Positions 8,138 to 16,956 of a DNA stretch of 52,508 nucleotides are shown here, one piece after another (positions within the stretch are counted from its first letter, which is position 1; the number at the start of each line of letters is the position of its first letter). The DNA lies in contig JAZRHC010000013.1 in the NCBI GenBank assembly GCA_045644545.1, positions 1 through 52,508 on the forward strand, read 5' to 3'. Position numbers and translations under genes: made by a program. Under the pieces are notes generated by a model. That model worked only from the letters and a program-made list of their open reading frames with translations, ran no database searches and had not been told where the DNA came from. The DNA comes from Scatosoma sp045644545. Lineage in GTDB: Bacteria; Bacillota; Clostridia; Christensenellales; Borkfalkiaceae.

Positions 8138-8983
8138 ATGAACCTTCCCAAAGGCGGAATCGCTTTTTTCGACAGCGGCGTGGGCGGACTCACCGTCCTT
8201 TCTTCTTGTCAAAAATACTTTTCAGGCGGAGTCTTTTATTATTACGGCGACAACGCGCGCGCGCCCTACGGCAACCGCCCCGAAACGGAGATCCTCGCAT
8301 ACCTTCGCGAGGCGTTCGAGCTTTTTTCCGCCCTCGAAGCGAAAGCCGCGGTGATCGCTTGCAACACGGCGACGGCGGTGGCAGTGGAAAAACTCAGGAG
8401 GGAATATCCCTTTCCCATCGTCGGCGCAGAGCCCTCCGTATTTCCCGCGGCGAAAGGAGAAGGGGAGGTGTTTATCCTCTCCACGAAAGCGACCTATCAA
8501 AGCGAGCGTTATAAATCGTTATGCGCGCGCGTGCGGGCGCGATATCCCGAAGTAAGGCTACGCTCCTACGCTTGCGAAAAGCTGGCGGGCGAGATCGAAA
8601 AAACGCTGCCCGATCTCGATTTTTCGCTCTCCGAATTTCTCCCTGCGGGAAATCCTTCCGCGGTCGTGCTCGGTTGCACGCATTATATCTTTTTAAAAAA
8701 GAAAATAGAAGGCTTTTACGGCTGCGCTTGCCACGACGGCAACGAGGGGATCTCAAAACGGCTCGTTTCGCTCGTGGAAAACGGGAACGGGCGACTACCG
8801 CAACCACCCGCGCCCACGTATCCCGAAAAAAAGCGCTTCTTTCGCGCCACGCGCACGAAAAAATTTCGTTTAAAGCGCGTTTTTGTGGATAACGCCCGTT
8901 TTTTTCGTCTGTTTTTCCTCGGTAGCGGCAAGAAGAAAAATGTAAAAATATACGAACAAATGTTCATTTCTATAAAAAAGTGA
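8138..8983 (+). CDS. murI: Glutamate racemase
   Basis: A 281-residue cytoplasmic enzyme that converts L-glutamate to D-glutamate for the peptidoglycan stem peptide. It shows the three family signatures: FFDSGVGGLTVL near the N-terminus, ACNTATA with catalytic Cys at about residue 75, and LGCTHY with the second catalytic Cys at about residue 180. The last 50 residues after ISKRLVSLVENG are Arg/Lys-rich and not family-like, making a basic tail. CGGAGG precedes the ATG by 7 bases. It lies directly upstream of the dcw cluster but ends before that cluster's promoter, so it is probably a separate unit. Confidence 0.93.
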   Translation: MNLPKGGIAFFDSGVGGLTVLSSCQKYFSGGVFYYYGDNARAPYGNRPETEILAYLREAFELFSALEAKAAVIACNTATAVAVEKLRREYPFPIVGAEPSVFPAAKGEGEVFILSTKATYQSERYKSLCARVRARYPEVRLRSYACEKLAGEIEKTLPDLDFSLSEFLPAGNPSAVVLGCTHYIFLKKKIEGFYGCACHDGNEGISKRLVSLVENGNGRLPQPPAPTYPEKKRFFRATRTKKFRLKRVFVDNARFFRLFFLGSGKKKNVKIYEQMFISIKK

Positions 8984-8996
8984 AGAAAAAATTTGG

Positions 8997-9024
8997 ATTT
9001 TGGGTCAAAAATCCCAAAATTTTT
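8997..9024 (+). terminator. Weak intrinsic terminator after murI
   Basis: ATTTTGGG at 8997-9004 pairs with CCCAAAAT at 9013-9020 and is followed by TTTT. The stem is AT-rich, so termination may be partial. Confidence 0.5.
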
Positions 9025-9045
9025 AAAAATTTTACCAAAATTTCC

Positions 9046-9074
9046 TTGACAAGGGTCAAAAGTGGTTGTATAAT
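9046..9074 (+). promoter_or_regulatory. Perfect consensus promoter of the dcw cluster (mraZ promoter)
   Basis: TTGACA at 9046-9051 and TATAAT at 9069-9074, 17-base spacer. The leader of about 80 bases contains a 6-bp hairpin GTATCC-TAT-GGATAC at 9103-9117. In other bacteria MraZ represses its own promoter through short TGGG-type direct repeats; I do not see a clear array of those here. Confidence 0.9.
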
Positions 9075-9159
9075 AGAAACAAGCTCACAAAAAAGGCTGG
9101 GAGTATCCTATGGATACGGCAGACCGTATTTTTGAAATTCGAAAAGGAGGGAAACGGAA

Positions 9160-9594
9160 ATGGCGGCGCTTTTTTGCGGAATGTTCGAGCATCAATTAGA
9201 CGATAAGAACCGTTTGCGTATCCCTGCGAAGTTCAAAAAGGGATTGACGGGCGAGCACGGCGAAAAGTCGTATAGCTTTGCCCGCGGGCTGAACGGTTGC
9301 GTTTACGTATTTCCCGAAGAGGTGCTCGAAGAAACGATCGAAGAGCTTTCCAACGAAAAGATGGGGGAAGCGTCGAAAGCTTCGCTTCTGTTTTTAGGAA
9401 GTATCTACACGGCGGAAGAGGACGCGCAAGGGCGCGTGGTGTTGCCTTCGAGGCTTCGCGAGCTGGCGGGAATCAAAAAGGACATTATCACCATCGGGCG
9501 CGGCAAACGCCTTGAAATCTGGTCGGCGGAAAAATACGACGCGTATCTTTCGGATACCGACTACGACGAAGAATTCAAAAAATTGGGGATTTAA
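9160..9594 (+). CDS. mraZ: Transcriptional regulator MraZ
   Basis: A 144-residue DNA-binding protein with two AbrB-like repeats, each carrying the family motif: DDKNRLRIPAKFK in the first half and DAQGRVVLPSRLRELAG in the second. MraZ forms a ring and controls the dcw operon from its first position, as here. The ATG is 9 bases after AAGGAGG (9144-9150), which fixes the start. Only 3 bases separate it from rsmH, as is usual for this pair. Confidence 0.97.
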   Translation: MAALFCGMFEHQLDDKNRLRIPAKFKKGLTGEHGEKSYSFARGLNGCVYVFPEEVLEETIEELSNEKMGEASKASLLFLGSIYTAEEDAQGRVVLPSRLRELAGIKKDIITIGRGKRLEIWSAEKYDAYLSDTDYDEEFKKLGI

Positions 9595-9597
9595 AGA

Positions 9598-10533
9598 ATG
9601 TTGGAGTTTTCGCATAAACCGGTGATGCTGGAAGAGTGTATGGACGGCTTGTCGTTAAAAGACGGCGGGGTCTACTTCGACGGCACGGTCGGCGGCGGCG
9701 GACATTCCTTCGAGATACTAAACCGAACGAAAAACAGCCGATTGATCGCGACCGATCTCGACGACGAGGCGATCGCGGCGGCGACGGCGCGGCTCAACCC
9801 CTTCGAGGGGCGTTTCGCCATTTATAAATCTAATTATAAAGACTACGAAAGGGTATTCGCGGAAGCGGGTATCGACAAGCTCGACGGCGCGCTACTCGAT
9901 TTCGGCATTTCCTCGCATCAGATCGACGACGAGGAGCGCGGATTTTCCTACCGCAAAGCAAACGCGCCCTTAGATATGAGAATGGACAGAACCTCCCCCT
10001 TAACGGCGGAGATCATTCTCAACACCTATCCCGAAGAAAAGATCGCCAAGATATTAAAGAACTACGGCGAAGAAACCTTTGCCAAACAGATCGCCCGAAA
10101 CGTCGTGAAAGCGCGGGCGGAAAAGACCTTGCGCACCTCGGGGGACTTTGCAGAAATCATTCAAAAGAGTATCCCCGCAAAATTCCGTTACGGCGCGCCT
10201 TGCGAAAGAAAGAGCTTTCAAGCGCTTCGCGTCGAGGTAAACGGCGAGCTGGACGGCTTATACGAGCTCGTCGTATCCTTAACGAAAAGATTAAAAAAAG
10301 GCGGGCGAATCGCGATTTTAACCTTCCAGTCCTTAGAGGATCGGATCGTCAAAGAAGCGTTCAAGCAAATGCAGTCGCCCTGCACTTGCCCTTCGAGCTT
10401 TCCCGTCTGCGTATGCGGCAAGAAAGCGGAAATTGAGATTATCACGCGCAAGCCGATCACGGCAAGCGAACGGGAATTAAAAGAAAATTCGCGCAGTAAA
10501 TGCGCAAAACTCAGGGTCGCCGAGAAGCTTTAA
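9598..10533 (+). CDS. rsmH: 16S rRNA (cytosine-1402 N4)-methyltransferase RsmH (MraW)
   Basis: A 311-residue S-adenosylmethionine methyltransferase acting on C1402 in the decoding centre. It shows KPVMLEE at the start, the SAM-binding YFDGTVGGGGHS, ALLDFGISSHQID, and the C-terminal block with FQSLEDRIVKEAF and the LRVAEK ending. The length is normal. It follows mraZ by 3 bases with a GGGGA SD inside the end of mraZ, so translation is probably coupled. Confidence 0.97.
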   Translation: MLEFSHKPVMLEECMDGLSLKDGGVYFDGTVGGGGHSFEILNRTKNSRLIATDLDDEAIAAATARLNPFEGRFAIYKSNYKDYERVFAEAGIDKLDGALLDFGISSHQIDDEERGFSYRKANAPLDMRMDRTSPLTAEIILNTYPEEKIAKILKNYGEETFAKQIARNVVKARAEKTLRTSGDFAEIIQKSIPAKFRYGAPCERKSFQALRVEVNGELDGLYELVVSLTKRLKKGGRIAILTFQSLEDRIVKEAFKQMQSPCTCPSSFPVCVCGKKAEIEIITRKPITASERELKENSRSKCAKLRVAEKL

Positions 10534-10585
10534 CGGCGAAAAGATAAGTGGGAAACAAAGAGAAAAACGAAAAGGAGCAAAACAG

Positions 10586-11218
10586 ATGAACACGGTGTTG
10601 GATAAAACCGCAGTAAATACTGCCGTTCGCGACGACGCGGCGGCTTTACATAACGCACAAATCAGAGAACGTTACGAAAGATTGCAAAATATCGAAGCCG
10701 ATCAGTTTGCTCAGTTCGAACAAGAAAGCAACGCGCCCGTTCGCGCTTCCGTTCTCGCGCCCGAAAGACCTGCTCCGCGCACGAGCGAGCAATCGCCGAG
10801 CGTAACGGAATATACGAGAAACGAAGCGGACTACGCGTTATTTACGCCCGAAGCGCTCGATAGAGCGATCGGGAGCGCCGCGCCCGTCGCGTCGCCCGTG
10901 CAAGCCCCCGTGCAGGAAATGCCCGTCGCGGTGGTAATGTCTACGGCGGAGGTCGAAGCGGTAGCGCAATACAGCCTGAGCGCGTTTGCGAAAAAAGTGC
11001 TTGCGGCGTTTGCGTGCGTCGTGTTCGCGCTGTTGACGATTATCGCCGTCAATTCGCATATTATCAGCGAAAAGCGGATCAGAGTTGAAAAGTTAGAACG
11101 CCAGCGCCAACAGCTCGAAGAGAAAAACGAAGAACTCCAAAAGAGAATCGAAGAAGCCACGTCCGAAGAAACCATTCGCGCGTTTGCCGAGGCGAACGGA
11201 ATGATTCAGATCGGCTAA
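10586..11218 (+). CDS. ftsL: FtsL-like septum protein with long N-terminal cytoplasmic tail
   Basis: A 210-residue bitopic protein. About 130 polar residues, rich in Ala, Pro, Glu and Arg, precede one transmembrane helix (VLAAFACVVFALLTIIAV). A basic-acidic coiled coil follows (KLERQRQQLEEKNEELQKRIEEA) and then a short AFAEANGMIQIG end. Size, single helix, leucine-zipper-like extracellular coil and position between rsmH and the division PBP all fit FtsL. FtsL forms the FtsQLB complex that activates FtsWI. The N-terminal tail is much longer than in model FtsL proteins and looks disordered. The SD is AAAAGGAG. Confidence 0.85.
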   Translation: MNTVLDKTAVNTAVRDDAAALHNAQIRERYERLQNIEADQFAQFEQESNAPVRASVLAPERPAPRTSEQSPSVTEYTRNEADYALFTPEALDRAIGSAAPVASPVQAPVQEMPVAVVMSTAEVEAVAQYSLSAFAKKVLAAFACVVFALLTIIAVNSHIISEKRIRVEKLERQRQQLEEKNEELQKRIEEATSEETIRAFAEANGMIQIG

Positions 11219-11240
11219 AATTCAAAAGGAGTCAAGCTTT

Positions 11241-12992
11241 ATCAAACGTTCAAAAAGAGAATATTCCATATCGGTTTTACGAAAGAGGTTATTTGCCATA
11301 GTCTTGGCGATAACCTTTCTTTTTTGTCTTTTAACGGCGCGGTTTTTCTACGTGCAGGTGATCTGGCAGGAGGAGCTCGTCTGTCGCGCTCTCGATCAAT
11401 GGACTCGCGAAATTCCTATCGTCGCAAAACGCGGCTCGATCACCGACCGCAACGGCGTAGTGCTTGCCGAAAACGACAGCTATTATACCGTTTTTGCCCG
11501 CTCCAACGCCATCAAGGACGCTTTGGCGACCTCGACTTCGCTTGCCGAAGCGCTCGGGCTGGACGCGGCGAAACTCTACGAAAAGCTCACGAGCAAAAAA
11601 GCTTCGGAAATCACCGTGGCGAAAAAGATTGATAAAACGGCGATCCAAAAACTCGTGGAAACCTCTTTGGACGGCGTGTATTATTCGCGGGATAATTCGC
11701 GGGTATATCCCAAGGGCGATTCGCTTTGTCAAGTGCTCGGCTTCACTTCCATCGACAACACGGGCACGACGGGCGTGGAAAAATACTACGATAGCTATTT
11801 AAAAGGCGAGAACGGCGAGCTTTTGTACGAAACCGACCTCGTCGGGATCGATTTGGAAGGCGCGGTGGCGGCGTATCGCGAGGCGGAGGACGGCTATAAC
11901 GTGCGCCTTACCATCGACTACGGCATACAGGCGATCGCGGAAAGCGCGCTCTATAAGGTCAGCCAAACGTATTCGCCCACCTCGGCTGAGTGTATCGTGC
12001 TCGACCCCGACACCTTCGAGATCCTCGCGATGGCGAATTATCCCTCGTACGATTTAAACGATATCCCGCGCGACGATATTTCCGCGCTCAACGCGCTTTC
12101 GCGCAATAAGATCGTATGCGATATTTACGAGCCGGGCTCTACCTTTAAGGTGATCACGGCGGCGGCGAATTTGGAAGAGGCGAAAAAGGGGAATCCGCGC
12201 GCTTATCCCGATAACTACGTGTTTTCTAGCTCCCGCACCCGTTCGGTAGACGGCACGACGGTCAAGTGTTGGAGTAATCACGCGAACGGAAAGCACGTCA
12301 ATCAACGGCTCGCCGAAGCGCTCAACAACAGCTGCAATCCGTGCTTTACGGATATCGCGTTATCGCTCGGCACGGAAACCTTTTACGATTATCTTTCGGC
12401 GTTCGGCTTCGGTTCTGCCACGGGGCTTGATTTTAGCGGCGAGGCTTCGGGGATTTTGCTCCGCGAAAGCGCGGTGAGAAACTGCGACCTCGCGCGTATC
12501 GGCTTCGGTCAAACGATCGCCGTTTCGGGCATACAGCTTGCCTGCGCCACGGCGGCGGCAGTCAACGGCGGCTATTACTACACGCCGCACCTCGTCAAAG
12601 AAATTTACGCGGACGACGGCTATACCCTCAAAAAGATCGGCGCGACCTTAAAAAACCGAACGATCAGCGAGCAATCCTCGAAAAAACTCGCGGCGATGCT
12701 CGAAGGGGTCGTGCGCGACGGCAGCGGCAAAAAGGCGTATATCGAAGGCTATCGCGTCGGCGGAAAGACGGGCACGGCGCAAAAATACGAAAACGGTCGT
12801 ATCGCGGCGGGGAAATACGTTTCGTCGTTCGTCGGATTTTTTCCCGCCGACGATCCCGAATACCTCGCGCTCGTGATCGTAGACGAACCGCAGGGCGCGT
12901 ACTACGGCTCGGTGGTTGCCGCGCCGTGCGCGGGAGAAATTTTCCAAGGAATTATCGACTTAAAAAACATACGACCGCGCTTGTCTGAATAA
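11241..12992 (+). CDS. Division-type penicillin-binding protein (class B transpeptidase), apparently starting at AUC
   Basis: A class B PBP of the FtsI/SpoVD group that cross-links septal peptidoglycan outside the membrane. Counting from 11241, catalytic Ser is in STFK at 300-303, the second motif is SCN at 364-366, and the third is KTG at 509-511. No PASTA domain is present. The first canonical start codon in frame is TTG 11304, inside the membrane helix. The frame is open upstream and encodes IKRSKREYSISVLRKRLFA, a normal basic N-terminus. The only SD, AAAAGGAG ending at 11231, lies 9 bases before ATC at 11241. No ATG, GTG or TTG exists between. I therefore place the start at AUC 11241, giving 583 residues; the alternative is TTG 11304 with 562. 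It sits between ftsL and murE. Confidence 0.9.
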   Translation: MKRSKREYSISVLRKRLFAIVLAITFLFCLLTARFFYVQVIWQEELVCRALDQWTREIPIVAKRGSITDRNGVVLAENDSYYTVFARSNAIKDALATSTSLAEALGLDAAKLYEKLTSKKASEITVAKKIDKTAIQKLVETSLDGVYYSRDNSRVYPKGDSLCQVLGFTSIDNTGTTGVEKYYDSYLKGENGELLYETDLVGIDLEGAVAAYREAEDGYNVRLTIDYGIQAIAESALYKVSQTYSPTSAECIVLDPDTFEILAMANYPSYDLNDIPRDDISALNALSRNKIVCDIYEPGSTFKVITAAANLEEAKKGNPRAYPDNYVFSSSRTRSVDGTTVKCWSNHANGKHVNQRLAEALNNSCNPCFTDIALSLGTETFYDYLSAFGFGSATGLDFSGEASGILLRESAVRNCDLARIGFGQTIAVSGIQLACATAAAVNGGYYYTPHLVKEIYADDGYTLKKIGATLKNRTISEQSSKKLAAMLEGVVRDGSGKKAYIEGYRVGGKTGTAQKYENGRIAAGKYVSSFVGFFPADDPEYLALVIVDEPQGAYYGSVVAAPCAGEIFQGIIDLKNIRPRLSE

Positions 12993-13035
12993 GATATAAC
13001 AAAGGGAATTTATCCAAGGCAAGGGGGAAGAAAAA

Positions 13036-14514
13036 ATGCTTTTATCGGAGCTTATCGAAGGACTTGACGGCAGGGAAATCTACGCGGCGAACCGCGCGGG
13101 GCTTTCGGGCGTGCAAATCAAAGGGCTTTCGGCAGACAGCCGATTGACAAAAGACGGCGATCTGTTTTTCTGCCTTACGGGCGGCGCGACGGATTCTCAT
13201 TGTTATGCGAAAGAAGCGGTGGAACGCGGAGCGGTTGCGCTCGTGGTAGAATATAAACTCGATCTGCCCGTGCCGCAGATCGTCGTGAAAGATTCCCGCG
13301 AGGCGATGAGCCTGCTTGCGGCGGCGTTTTACGGTTATCCTTCGAAAGATATGAAAATCGTTGCGATCACGGGCACGAACGGCAAAACGACCACTTCGTA
13401 TATGCTCGCTTCTATCTTGGAGGAAGCAGGTAAAAAAACGGGGATCGTCGGCACGCTCGGCATTTTCTACGGCAAAAAAAAGATCGCCCCCGAGCTCACC
13501 ACGCCCGACCCTATTTTCTTGCAGGAAACGCTCGCGGATATGCGCGCCGACGGCGTGGAATACGTCGTGATGGAAGTTTCCGCGCACGCGCTACATTATA
13601 AAAAAACGCTCGGCGTGAACTTCGCCGCCTGTATCTTCACGAATTTGAGCCAAGACCACCTTGATTTTTTCGAGAATATGACGGCGTATTCCCGCGAAAA
13701 AGAAAAGCTTTTTACGGACGAGATCTGCCCGCTCGCCGTCGTAAACGGCGACGATAAAACGGGCAGAGGACTTTTAAAGCTTCGCCGTAATCCCACCTTC
13801 GTCTACGCGATCGATTCTCCCGCCGAGGCGTTCGCGGTGATCACGTCCGAAGGCTTATACGGCTCGGAGTTTATGCTCAATCTTTCCGACGAGCTTTGTC
13901 GGGTTTCCCTTCCGATGACGGGGCGGCACAATATCTATAACGCGCTCGCCGCGGCGACCTGCGCTTGCGCGCTCGGGATCTATATCGGCTATATCAAGGA
14001 CGGGCTTAAAAAAATGCGCGCGGTTGGGGGCAGGCTCGAACGGGTAGAACGCTTCCACGGCGGGGATATTTTCGTCGATTTCGCGCACACGCCCGACGGG
14101 CTCGAAAAATCTCTCGCCGCGCTTAAAGCGCATTGTAAGGGCAAGCTAATCTGCCTGTTCGGTTGCGGGGGGAACAGAGATAAGAGTAAACGCCCGCTGA
14201 TGGGCGAAGCGGTTGCGAAAAAAGCCGATTTCGGCGTGCTCAGCTCGGATAATCCGAGGTATGAAGACCCGCTGGATATCATTTCGGATATCGAAAAGGG
14301 CTATCGCAGGTTTTCCAAAAAATACGTCGTCGTGCCCGATCGGGAAAAGGCGATCGACTACGCTCTCGACCTTTTAGGCAAAGGGGATATTCTTCTCGTC
14401 GCTGGCAAGGGTGGGGAAGAGTATCAAGAAATAATGGGTATAAAATACTTTTTTAACGACAATGATATAATCAAAAAACGAATGGAGCAAAAACGCGAAA
14501 ATCCCTTCCTTTGA
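13036..14514 (+). CDS. murE: UDP-MurNAc-L-Ala-D-Glu:meso-diaminopimelate ligase MurE
   Basis: A 492-residue cytoplasmic ATP-dependent ligase adding the third stem-peptide residue. The P-loop is TGTNGKTTTSYM, followed by TTPDP and NLSQDHLDFF, all typical of Mur ligases. The specificity loop reads DNPR (about residues 405-408), the signature for meso-diaminopimelate rather than lysine. It overlaps mraY or lies just before it. Classical clusters place murF next, but here mraY follows directly. Confidence 0.96.
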   Translation: MLLSELIEGLDGREIYAANRAGLSGVQIKGLSADSRLTKDGDLFFCLTGGATDSHCYAKEAVERGAVALVVEYKLDLPVPQIVVKDSREAMSLLAAAFYGYPSKDMKIVAITGTNGKTTTSYMLASILEEAGKKTGIVGTLGIFYGKKKIAPELTTPDPIFLQETLADMRADGVEYVVMEVSAHALHYKKTLGVNFAACIFTNLSQDHLDFFENMTAYSREKEKLFTDEICPLAVVNGDDKTGRGLLKLRRNPTFVYAIDSPAEAFAVITSEGLYGSEFMLNLSDELCRVSLPMTGRHNIYNALAAATCACALGIYIGYIKDGLKKMRAVGGRLERVERFHGGDIFVDFAHTPDGLEKSLAALKAHCKGKLICLFGCGGNRDKSKRPLMGEAVAKKADFGVLSSDNPRYEDPLDIISDIEKGYRRFSKKYVVVPDREKAIDYALDLLGKGDILLVAGKGGEEYQEIMGIKYFFNDNDIIKKRMEQKRENPFL

Positions 14515-14534
14515 TTTCGCTTACCTTACGAGCT

Positions 14535-15488
14535 ATGAAAACGTATTTATGGGCGGCGCTCGCCGCGTTCGGACTTTCTTTTCTTCTCTGCGCTCTTTTG
14601 ATCCCTTTGCTTCGCAAGGTTAAAGCGGGGCAGAATATTTTATCCTACGTCAAAGAGCATAAAGCAAAAAGCGGCACGCCGACGATGGGCGGGCTTGCTT
14701 TTATTCTCGCCGCCTCAATAGCCTCGCTTGCGTTTTCCCCCGAGCTCGACCGCTTCACGATCGCCACGCTTGCGATCGGGCTTTCGTATATGCTCGTCGG
14801 GTTGCTCGACGATCTATTGAAGAAAAAGCACAAGGAAAATTTAGGGCTGAAAGCCTATCAAAAGCTGATCTTTCAGCTTTTCGTCGCGGTGTTCGCGGGC
14901 GTTTTTGCCGTCCGTTCGGGGCGAACGGTTTTATATATCCCGTTTACCGATCTTTCCTTCGATATCGGGGTCTGGGTCTTTCCGCTCACCGTGTTTTGTT
15001 TTCTCGCCACCGTCAACGCAGTCAATTTAACGGATGGGCTCGACGGGCTCGCGGCGGGGGTTGGCGCGCCGTTTTTCGCTTGCCTCGGCGTGTTGTCCGT
15101 CCTTCGCGCGGGCGAAACGGGCGCGGCGGTATTGTCCTTTTGCTTAACGGGCGCGCTCGTTGCTTACCTCGTTTTCAACAGCCCCAAAGCATCCGTGTTT
15201 ATGGGGGATACGGGCTCGTTATCTCTCGGCGGGTTCGCCGCCGCGATCGCCTCGTTTACGGGCAACGCCTTATATATCCTCGTGATCGGCTTGGCTTTCG
15301 TCTTTACGGTCATAAGCGTGGTGTTGCAGGTAATATACTATAAAGCGACGGGTGGGAAGCGCATCTTTTTGATGTCGCCCGCGCACCACCATTTTCAGCA
15401 AAAAGGGTATTCCGAAAGCAAGATCGCTTACGCGTATTTCACCGTCACGCTGATTTTGGGCACGCTTTCGATCGCGACCGCGCTTTAA
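14535..15488 (+). CDS. mraY: Phospho-N-acetylmuramoyl-pentapeptide transferase MraY
   Basis: A polytopic enzyme of about ten helices that moves phospho-MurNAc-pentapeptide onto undecaprenyl phosphate, making lipid I. Recognisable pieces are SGTPTMGGL, the Asp pair in GLLDDLLKKKHK, NLTDGLDGLA with its catalytic Asp, GDTGSLSLGG, and the C-terminal MSPAHHHFQQKGYSESKI. I prefer ATG 14535 (317 residues), which gives MKTYLWAALAAFG. A TTG at 14511 overlapping the murE stop as TTGA would add eight residues. Neither has a strong SD, so translational coupling to murE is likely. Confidence 0.96.
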   Translation: MKTYLWAALAAFGLSFLLCALLIPLLRKVKAGQNILSYVKEHKAKSGTPTMGGLAFILAASIASLAFSPELDRFTIATLAIGLSYMLVGLLDDLLKKKHKENLGLKAYQKLIFQLFVAVFAGVFAVRSGRTVLYIPFTDLSFDIGVWVFPLTVFCFLATVNAVNLTDGLDGLAAGVGAPFFACLGVLSVLRAGETGAAVLSFCLTGALVAYLVFNSPKASVFMGDTGSLSLGGFAAAIASFTGNALYILVIGLAFVFTVISVVLQVIYYKATGGKRIFLMSPAHHHFQQKGYSESKIAYAYFTVTLILGTLSIATAL

Positions 15489-15537
15489 AAAACGCGCGAA
15501 AATAAAAACGCAAATAAAAATTCGAGGAGGAGAATTT

Positions 15538-16956
15538 ATGTATCCCGCAAGACAGGTATTTTTCGTGTTGGGGCTTTCCCGTTCGGGGAAAGCGGCGGCG
15601 GAATTCTTGCTCAAACGAAAGGCGAAAACCTATATCTTCGACGATATCGTAGGCGGTATCGTCGAAAAGAATATCAGGGAATTGACGGCTATGGGCGCGG
15701 AGCTTTTAACCCGCGAACAGGTGGAAAAATCGGCGGACTTTTGCGACGTGCTCGTGCTTTCTCCGGGAATCCCTATCGACCACCCGACGGCGGTCGCGTT
15801 CAAGCGGCAGGGCAGGGCGGTGATCGGCGAAACGGAGCTTGCCGCGCGCTATCTTTCCGCGTATACCGTTGCGGTGACGGGCACGAACGGGAAAACGACC
15901 ACCGTTTCTATGATCGAGAAGGTACTTAAAGAGGGCGGGCTGAACGCTTATGCTTGCGGGAATATCGGCTCGCCGCTCATTGAAGCGACGGAGCTTTCGG
16001 AATCTTCCGTGGCGGTTGCGGAAATTTCCAGCTTCCAGCTCGAAACCCTGCAATCGTTGCGCCCGCATATCGCCGTCGTGCTCAATTTGAGCGAGGATCA
16101 CCTAAACCGCCATTATAATATGGAAAACTACGTGTTCTTAAAAAGCCGACTTTTGAAAAATTCCACGGAAGCGGAATACGCCGTTTTAAACTACGACGAT
16201 CCGCTCGTTCGGGAAATGACGGAAAAGACGAAAGCGCGCGTTTTGTATTTTTCCACGCAAGGGAAGGTCAACGGCGCGTATCTTTTGAGCGGCGATTTGT
16301 ATTTCGGCGCGGAAAAAATAATGCCCGCGGGCGAATTGATCGTCGAGGGCGTACATAATATCGAAAACGCTTTGGCAACGCTTGCCGTGGCGAAAATAAT
16401 GGGCGTGCCCACGCCCGCGATCGCAAAAGCCCTTCGCGATTTCAAGGGGATCAAGCACCGTATCGAACGGGTTGCCGAGATCAACGGCGTTACCTATATC
16501 GACGATTCCAAAGGCACGAACGCCGACGCGACGAAAAAAGCCGTTTCCTGTATGAAAGAGGAAACGGTGCTGCTTCTCGGGGGAAAAGATAAGGGCTATG
16601 AATACGATTCTCTGTTCGCCGCGTTGCCGCAAAGCAAGGTCGTGCACGCGATTTTATACGGCGAAAACCGTTTCAGGCTTTTGGAGAGCGCGTTGAATAG
16701 GGGGTATAAGAATTTCACCGTTTGCGGCGGGTTCGAGCTTGCCGTGCGCCTTTCGGGAATGATCGCAAAAAGAGGGCAAACGGTGCTTTTAAGCCCCGCG
16801 AGCGCAAGCTTTGACGAATTCGGAAGTTTTGAAGAGAGGGGGGATAGGTTTGTCGAAATCATACGCTCGTTCGAATCGGAGCGGCTCACGGACGGAAATG
16901 AAGAATACGGGCTCGCCGTTGACCAAAACGAAAACGAAAACGCGGACGAAGAATAG
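15538..16956 (+). CDS. murD: UDP-MurNAc-L-alanine:D-glutamate ligase MurD
   Basis: A 472-residue Mur ligase that adds D-glutamate, the product of murI upstream. It shows the N-terminal Rossmann-like GLSRSGKAAAEFLL, the P-loop TGTNGKTTTVSM, NLSEDHLNRH, and the C-terminal YIDDSKGTNADA and LLGGKDKG. The start has GAGGAGGAG 7 bases upstream. The C-terminus carries an acidic tail (DQNENENADEE) encoded in the same stretch that also encodes the basic N-terminus of FtsW in another frame. Confidence 0.97.
   Translation: MYPARQVFFVLGLSRSGKAAAEFLLKRKAKTYIFDDIVGGIVEKNIRELTAMGAELLTREQVEKSADFCDVLVLSPGIPIDHPTAVAFKRQGRAVIGETELAARYLSAYTVAVTGTNGKTTTVSMIEKVLKEGGLNAYACGNIGSPLIEATELSESSVAVAEISSFQLETLQSLRPHIAVVLNLSEDHLNRHYNMENYVFLKSRLLKNSTEAEYAVLNYDDPLVREMTEKTKARVLYFSTQGKVNGAYLLSGDLYFGAEKIMPAGELIVEGVHNIENALATLAVAKIMGVPTPAIAKALRDFKGIKHRIERVAEINGVTYIDDSKGTNADATKKAVSCMKEETVLLLGGKDKGYEYDSLFAALPQSKVVHAILYGENRFRLLESALNRGYKNFTVCGGFELAVRLSGMIAKRGQTVLLSPASASFDEFGSFEERGDRFVEIIRSFESERLTDGNEEYGLAVDQNENENADEE

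Noticed and set aside
9085..9125. MraZ operator array (TGGG repeats) in the mraZ leader
   Set aside because: Only one TGGG-like element is present (near 9098), without the regular repeats seen in other bacteria, so I list only the hairpin.
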